Below are positions 56,101 through 61,136 of a DNA stretch of 61,136 bases, one piece after another (positions within the stretch are counted from its first letter, which is position 1; every line of letters starts with the position of its first letter). The stretch is from NCBI GenBank assembly GCA_945901265.1, contig CAMDJZ010000006.1, positions 1 through 61,136 on the forward strand. The letters are read 5' to 3'. The notes below the pieces were generated by a model. That model saw only the letters and a program-made list of their open reading frames with translations. It was not told where the DNA came from and made no database searches. The stretch is from Rickettsia typhi. GTDB lineage: Bacteria; Pseudomonadota; Alphaproteobacteria; Rickettsiales; UBA1997. The position numbers and the translations under genes were made by a program.

Positions 56101-57987
56101 GGTGATTTGTCAGGTGATGTTTTTGGCAATGCAACATTGCTTTCAAGGCATATAAAACTTGTTTGCGCATTTAACCATCTGCATATTTTCTTTGATCCAA
56201 ATCCTGATGTTGAAAAATCTTTTTTAGAGCGTCAAAGAATGTTTAATCTTCCAAGGTCAAGTTGGATGGATTACGATAAATCATTGATTTCTAAGGGTGG
56301 AGGTATTTTTGAACGCAGTACAAAAATCATAAATTTAACTCCGCAAATGCAAGAAATTTTACAAATTTCTCATGAAGAATTAAGTCCAAATGATTTGATT
56401 AAAGCTATTTTAAAAGCTCCAGTTGATCTGCTTTTTAATGGTGGAATTGGCACTTATGTTAAATCAAGTGACGAGACTCATCAAGAAGTTGGTGATCGCG
56501 CTAATGATGCACTTCGTATCAATGGCAATGATCTAAGATGTAAGGTTATAGGAGAGGGTGGAAATTTAGGTTTTACTCAAAAAGGACGAATTGAATTTGC
56601 ACAAAATGGTGGAAGAATTAATACTGATGCGATGGATAATTCTGCAGGAGTAGATTGCTCAGATCATGAAGTGAATATTAAAATTGCTTTAACTTCAGCA
56701 TTGCGAAGCGCTAAACTTAATTTAGATCAACGCAATAAAGATCTTGAGGCTATGACTGATGATGTTGCAAATCTTGTTTTAAAAGATAATCGCGAACAAA
56801 CACAGGCAATTTCTATAGCCCAGTTACAAGGTTTATCGCTAATTCAGCAACAAGCGCAATTTTTAGATAGTCTTGAAAAAATAGGTTTACTTAATCGCTT
56901 AATTGAATTTTTACCTTCTAACAAGGAAATTGAAAAAAGGCAAAGAGAGGGTTTAAGCCTAACTCGCCCAGAGCTTTGCGTGATGTTAGCATATTCTAAA
57001 ATGGCAATTTATAATCAAATTTTAATTTCTGATTTAGTAAATGATCCCTACTTTACTCAAGATTTAATGAGTTATTTTCCAAAGTTAATGCAGCAAAAAT
57101 TTAGCGATGAAATAATCAATCATCAATTGCGCAAGGAAATTATTGCAACGCAAATTACAAATTTTGTAGTTAATCGCATGGGCATTACATTCATTAACCA
57201 AATATGCCAAGATAGTGGATTTAGTATTGCTGATGTATTGCGGAGTTTTATAATTGCTTGCGAGTCATTTAATATCAAAGAATTATGGCATGACATTGAA
57301 AATCTTGATGGCGAAATTAATTTTTCATCACAAGTAAAAATGTTCGTTAGTGCTAATAAATTATTGGAAAGATCGGTTTCATGGTTACTACGCAATCAAA
57401 ATCATGAAGCAATCTCAGAACAAATTTCTAATTATAGAAAAATTATTAATGAATTAACGCAAATTCTTCCGGATGTTCTCTCTGTTGATCTTAAGCAAGA
57501 TCTTGATAAAAAAATTATTGATTTCAGTAAAGAAAAAATTTCTAAAAATTTAGCGCAAAAACTTGCCAATCTTAATGCAATTTCTTCAGCTTTTGATATT
57601 TTTGAAATCGCTAATTCTACAAAAATTGAAGTAAAAATTATTGCTAAAATTTATTTTGCAATTGGTACTCGTTTTAACTTAGAATGGATCAGTTCTAGTG
57701 TTAATAAGCTTGAGTTAAATAATCAATGGCAAAAAATATTAAGCAAAACTTTACTGCAAGATTTTAATTTTTATCAAATGAAAATTTCTAAAACCATAAT
57801 TGAAATGCAAGATAATAAAAAAATAAAACTCGATGAAGTAAATTATATAATTGAAAATTGGATTAACACAGTTAACTTTTTAGTAGCAAGATTTGATAAT
57901 TTTATCGGTGAATTGAAAGACGATCCCAATCACGATCTAGCAATGTTTGCTATCGCCTTGAATCGCTTGAAGCCATTGATTAATTAA
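53116..57987 (+). CDS. gdhB: NAD-specific glutamate dehydrogenase, 180-kDa class
   Basis: 1623 residues, normal for the GDH180 family. N-terminal ACT-like/regulatory region (about 1-700), catalytic region (about 770-1250) with '[20 protein letters not shown]' then '[18 protein letters not shown]', '[20 protein letters not shown]', NAD-binding '[10 protein letters not shown]' and 'NGGIGTYVK', and a helical C-terminus. It deaminates glutamate to 2-oxoglutarate, feeding the TCA cycle; with aconitase nearby it fits an amino-acid-fuelled intracellular life. tRNA-Leu follows after 14 bases. Confidence 0.97.
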   Translation: [1623 protein letters not shown]

Positions 57988-58001
57988 ATTTTGTTAATTT
58001 T

Positions 58002-58088
58002 GCGGTTGTGGCGGAATTGGTATACGCGTAACGTTGAGGTCGTTATGGGGTAAAACCCGTGGAAGTTCAAGTCTTCTCAACCGCACCA
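58002..58088 (+). tRNA. tRNA-Leu (GAG)
   Basis: Class II tRNA with acceptor GCGGTTG/CAACCGC, anticodon stem TAACG/CGTTA, anticodon GAG at 58036-58038, a long variable arm (ATGGGGTAAAACCCGT region), T-loop TTCAAGT and encoded CCA at 58086-58088. Confidence 0.95.
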
Positions 58089-58137
58089 TTTTTTAACATT
58101 TATTAATAATCATTAACCACTTTAACATTTATTAATT

Positions 58138-59244
58138 ATGAAAATTTTAGCACTTAAGGAAAGTAACCCCCAAGAAAATCGAGTGGCAATTAGCGAAGAA
58201 ACCGTTGGAAAATTTTGTAAAATTGGTTTTGAAGTTTTTATTGAAAAAGATGCGGGAATTAAATCGGCAATTAGCGATGCTGTTTACCAAAAAGCTGGTG
58301 CGAAAATTATTAACAATATTGATGATTTTCTAAGTGATGTTGATATTGTAATTTCAGTGCAAAGAACTGATTTTAATTTTAATAAGATGAAAGAAGATGC
58401 GATTTTTATTGCCTTGCTAAATCCTTATTTTAACAAAGAAAAAATTACCGAAATTGCCCAAGCTGGTATCGCAATTTTTGCTTTAGAATTAATGCCAAGA
58501 ATTACTAGAGCCCAAGGTATGGATGTATTGTCTTCACAAAGTAATCTCGCTGGTTATCGGGCAGTCATTGATGCTTGTTATGAAATATCTAAAGCTGTCC
58601 CAATGATGATTACGGCAGGCGGAACAGTTTCTGCTGGAAAATTTTTAATTTTAGGTGCTGGAGTTGCAGGTCTGCAAGCAATTGCAACAGCTAAAAGACT
58701 CGGAGCTATTGTGAGTGTTTTTGATGTTCGCTCATCAACAAAAGAGCAGGTGGAAAGTTTGGGAGCAAAATTTATTGAAATTAAAAATAGTGAAAAGCAA
58801 GATGGGGTATATGCTAAAGAGCTTTCAGAGCAAGATAAGCAAAAACAAGCTGAATTGTTAATGAATAATATAAAAAACCAAGATGTGGTTATTACTACTG
58901 CATTAATTCCTGGCAAAAAAGCGCCAATACTTATTTCCAAGGAAATGGTTGAGGTTATGAAAAGTGGTTCGGTGATTATTGATTTGGCATCGGTAAATGG
59001 TGGTAATTGTGAGCTTACAAAACCTGGCCAAGTCATCGAGGTTCATGGCGTAAAGATAATTGGCCATGAAAATTTCCCATCGCGCTTAGCAATTGATGCT
59101 AGCAAAATGCTTGCCAAAAATATTTTTAATTTTATAGAACTTTTTGTTGATAAACAAAATAAAACTATTTTTATTAACAATGCTGATGAGATAATTAAAA
59201 ACACTTTAGTTGCTCATAAAAAATCAGTAATTAATATAAAATAA
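58138..59244 (+). CDS. pntAA: NAD(P) transhydrogenase alpha subunit, part 1 (PntAA)
   Basis: 368 residues: AlaDH/PNT N-terminal domain (about 1-140, 'KESNPQENRVAISEETV') and NAD-binding domain with 'FLILGAGVAGLQAIATAKRL'; 'RAQGMDVLSSQSNLAGYRAV' is the transhydrogenase version, not alanine dehydrogenase. There is no membrane part, so it is the soluble half of a split alpha subunit, as in Rickettsiales and Rhodospirillum. pntAB and pntB should follow but ftsZ does instead. Confidence 0.92.
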   Translation: MKILALKESNPQENRVAISEETVGKFCKIGFEVFIEKDAGIKSAISDAVYQKAGAKIINNIDDFLSDVDIVISVQRTDFNFNKMKEDAIFIALLNPYFNKEKITEIAQAGIAIFALELMPRITRAQGMDVLSSQSNLAGYRAVIDACYEISKAVPMMITAGGTVSAGKFLILGAGVAGLQAIATAKRLGAIVSVFDVRSSTKEQVESLGAKFIEIKNSEKQDGVYAKELSEQDKQKQAELLMNNIKNQDVVITTALIPGKKAPILISKEMVEVMKSGSVIIDLASVNGGNCELTKPGQVIEVHGVKIIGHENFPSRLAIDASKMLAKNIFNFIELFVDKQNKTIFINNADEIIKNTLVAHKKSVINIK

Positions 59245-59298
59245 AAATTCGCATGAATTTTTATTGTTATTATTTAAACCTAATAATGTTTTTAAGTT

Positions 59299-61020
59299 AT
59301 GACGCTAAAAAATGATATTTCTCTTTCAAGTCTTCAAGCAGATTTGCTGAAACCAAAAATTACAATTTTTGGAGTTGGTGGAGCTGGTGGTAATGCCATA
59401 AACAATATGATTCGATCTAATCTTGAAGGTGTAGAATTTGTTGCTGCTAATACTGATGCCCAATCACTTTCAAACTCATTGGCAAAAAATAAAATTCAGC
59501 TTGGATTAAAAACTACAAGAGGCCTTGGGGCTGGATCTTTTCCTGATCGCGGACGCGCTTCTGCGGAAGAAAATATTGAAGAAATTGAACAATTTCTTAA
59601 TGGAGCAAATATGGTTTTCATTGCTGCTGGAATGGGAGGAGGAACCGGTACAGGAGCTGCACCAGTAATTGCTAAATTAGCTAGAGAAAGAGATATTTTA
59701 ACAGTTGGTGTTGTTACCAAGCCATTTCATTTTGAAGGTAAATATCGCATGGAAACGGCAGATTCAGGAATTGATGAATTAAAAAAATATGTTGATACAT
59801 TAATTATAATTCCAAATCAAAATCTTTTTCGCATTGCTAATGAGCACACTACTTTTGAATCAGCTTTTAAAATGGCTGATGATGTTTTGCATGCTGGGGT
59901 TAGAGGAATTACCGATCTAATCACCATGCCAGGTCTTGTTAATCTTGATTTTGCTGATATTCGTACTATCATGACCAAAATGGGTAAGGCAATGATGGGA
60001 ACCGGTGAGGCAACGGGAGATAATCGCGCACTTGATGCTTGTGAAGCTGCAATTTCCAATCCATTACTTGATAATATTTCAATTAAAGGTGCAAAAGGTG
60101 TTTTAGTTAACATGACTGGTGGACCAGATATGACATTGTTTGAAGCTGATATCGCAGTTAATGCCATCAAGAAAGAAGTTGATCCAAATGCTAATATTAT
60201 TTTTGGTTCTGCCTTTAATGAAAATATGAAAGGTAAAATTAGAATTTCTGTTGTGGCAACTGGTATTGACATTGAAGAATTTAAGCGCGAAATAAAAAAT
60301 GATTATGGTCGTGATAATTCAAAAGCTGAACGTCATTTAGAGCAAAATGAAGTAAGTCGTTTTAAAATAAATCTTGATGGTAAAGAAAAAAATTCAGAAA
60401 AAAATTATTTTGATCCAGGCTTTGTGCAATCGAATTCTGGCGATGAAATTGAAGAAATTAATCAAGATAATTTTTCAACAAAAAAATCTTATATTGCTCA
60501 AGAAAATAATGAATTTGAAGATAATCTTGATAATAACAAAAATAATATTACTCAAAAGCCAATAAATTTATCCAATAAATCTCTAAATTTTTTTGAAAAT
60601 GATGATTTTTATGATGAGTCAATTGCTGATGATGATGCGCAAGATCAAGAAAACATTGAACCAATTGCTAAAGAAGCTGAACAAAAGAAAAAATCCCCAA
60701 ATTCTAAATCTTCTAAAGTTAAATTAAAAAAAGAATCTGGTTTTAATTTATTTGGATTTATGAATTCAAATAAAGCAAAAATAACTGATCTTGATGATGA
60801 GGATGAAAATATCATTGAAACAAATATCGCAAAGCATTCTAAGTCAAAGGCTCATAACCATTTAGGCGAAACAAATTACGATAAATCAAGAAGTAATGCT
60901 GAAATGAAGCGTAAGCAATTTTTTGGTGAAACAATTTTTGATGATAATGTTAATAATTCGGGCGATTATTTTGAAGATGAGATTGTCAATGTCCCAGCAT
61001 TTTTGCGTCGCAAAAAATAA
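59299..61020 (+). CDS. ftsZ: Cell division protein FtsZ
   Basis: 573 residues. Tubulin fold (about 15-335) with nucleotide loop '[15 protein letters not shown]', signature GGGTGTG at 113-119, and T7 loop '[11 protein letters not shown]'. A ~220-residue acidic, Asn/Asp/Lys-rich linker follows and the protein ends in the conserved C-terminal peptide 'VPAFLRRKK', which binds FtsA-like partners. The linker is long even for an alphaproteobacterium. Five bases separate it from the thiE-like gene. Confidence 0.97.
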   Translation: MTLKNDISLSSLQADLLKPKITIFGVGGAGGNAINNMIRSNLEGVEFVAANTDAQSLSNSLAKNKIQLGLKTTRGLGAGSFPDRGRASAEENIEEIEQFLNGANMVFIAAGMGGGTGTGAAPVIAKLARERDILTVGVVTKPFHFEGKYRMETADSGIDELKKYVDTLIIIPNQNLFRIANEHTTFESAFKMADDVLHAGVRGITDLITMPGLVNLDFADIRTIMTKMGKAMMGTGEATGDNRALDACEAAISNPLLDNISIKGAKGVLVNMTGGPDMTLFEADIAVNAIKKEVDPNANIIFGSAFNENMKGKIRISVVATGIDIEEFKREIKNDYGRDNSKAERHLEQNEVSRFKINLDGKEKNSEKNYFDPGFVQSNSGDEIEEINQDNFSTKKSYIAQENNEFEDNLDNNKNNITQKPINLSNKSLNFFENDDFYDESIADDDAQDQENIEPIAKEAEQKKKSPNSKSSKVKLKKESGFNLFGFMNSNKAKITDLDDEDENIIETNIAKHSKSKAHNHLGETNYDKSRSNAEMKRKQFFGETIFDDNVNNSGDYFEDEIVNVPAFLRRKK

Positions 61021-61025
61021 ATATT

Positions 61026-61136
61026 ATGACGCAAATTTATTTAATTTCGCCACCACAAATTAATCTTTTTGAATTTGCTAAGGAGTTAGACGCAGTTTTA
61101 AAAACTGCAATGGTTCCAGTATTTCAGCTTCGCCTC
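61026..61136 (+). CDS. ThiE-like thiamine phosphate synthase, N-terminal fragment
   Basis: Open frame from ATG at 61026 to the window end (37 residues). 'QIYLISPPQINLFEFAKELD' followed by 'AVLKTAMVPVFQLRL' matches the beginning of alphaproteobacterial ThiE-like proteins ('YLISPP...L...L..AL......FQLRLK'). Whether it is a true thiamine-phosphate synthase cannot be judged from the fragment. Confidence 0.7.
   Translation, partial: MTQIYLISPPQINLFEFAKELDAVLKTAMVPVFQLRL

Noticed and set aside
58578..59036. 152-codon frame antisense to pntAA
   Set aside because: Shadow of the Rossmann domain codons; no start context and no domain.
59817..60272. 151-codon frame antisense to ftsZ
   Set aside because: Shadow of the conserved FtsZ GTPase region.

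Overview
The window reads as a chromosomal segment of an AT-rich (roughly 70% A+T by eye) alphaproteobacterium with a reduced genome, most likely a member of the Rickettsiales or a similar intracellular lineage. Pointers are a Tim44-domain protein, a 180-kDa-type NAD-glutamate dehydrogenase, CobT kept without any cobalamin gene nearby, a split transhydrogenase alpha subunit (PntAA), flavin-dependent thymidylate synthase, an FtsZ with a long acidic linker and the alphaproteobacterial C-terminal peptide, wide AT-rich intergenic gaps, and at least two freshly inactivated genes. This placement is inference; no 16S rRNA gene is present. TAA, TAG and TGA all end genes here, so the code is standard (table 11). 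I see no transposase, phage gene or CRISPR array.

Layout. 1-1.4 kb: end of a proline/glycine-rich, coiled-coil protein cut by the window edge. 1.5-6 kb: tRNA-His, Tim44-like protein, aconitase, hibernation factor HPF and ribosomal protein S21, closed by a strong intrinsic terminator. 6.6-12.6 kb: membrane-anchored thioredoxin/NHL-propeller protein, gyrB, a lone bioF-like gene. 12.6-19.5 kb: accessory stretch with a hypothetical, a YgaP-like rhodanese, a frameshifted winged-helix remnant, a miniature FNR-type regulator with a perfect FNR box in front of it, cobT, an orphan two-TM sensor domain, and the first of two LamG-bearing prepilin-like proteins. 19.5-22.4 kb: class IV aminotransferase killed by an in-frame amber codon, divergent from a class A PBP whose transpeptidase motifs are ruined; tRNA-Ile. 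22.5-31.7 kb: CsgG-like lipoprotein, HAD phosphatase, parvulin, rlmB, nadK, uvrC (short C-terminus), thyX, tatA, exoD. 32.2-36.8 kb: rho with an Asn/Ser-rich extension, the second prepilin paralogue, tandem repeats, tRNA-Cys and a repeat-containing hypothetical. 37.3-44 kb: pgi-dsbB converging on a TonB system (TonB, ExbD, ExbB, outer-membrane receptor, small Cys/His membrane protein, lipoprotein). 44.2-53.1 kb: mlaE, pheS, ABC-2 permease, dprA, tsaD, lpoA-like, rsmI, yraN, infC. 53.1 kb to end: NAD-GDH, tRNA-Leu, pntAA, ftsZ and the start of a thiE-like gene.

How the parts fit. Housekeeping genes (acnA, gyrB, rho, pheS, infC, tsaD, ftsZ, gdh) point to a glutamate-fuelled TCA metabolism. Envelope genes (GT51 PBP, LpoA-like, MlaE, TonB system, Tat, DsbB, Trx-NHL, CsgG-like) describe a real Gram-negative envelope with periplasmic redox chemistry and energised uptake. 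DprA plus two prepilin-like proteins hint at a pilus or DNA-uptake apparatus. The most interesting locus is the FNR-like mini-regulator at 15.35-15.63 kb: an isolated recognition domain with a four-cysteine tail and its own likely operator, directly ahead of cobT.
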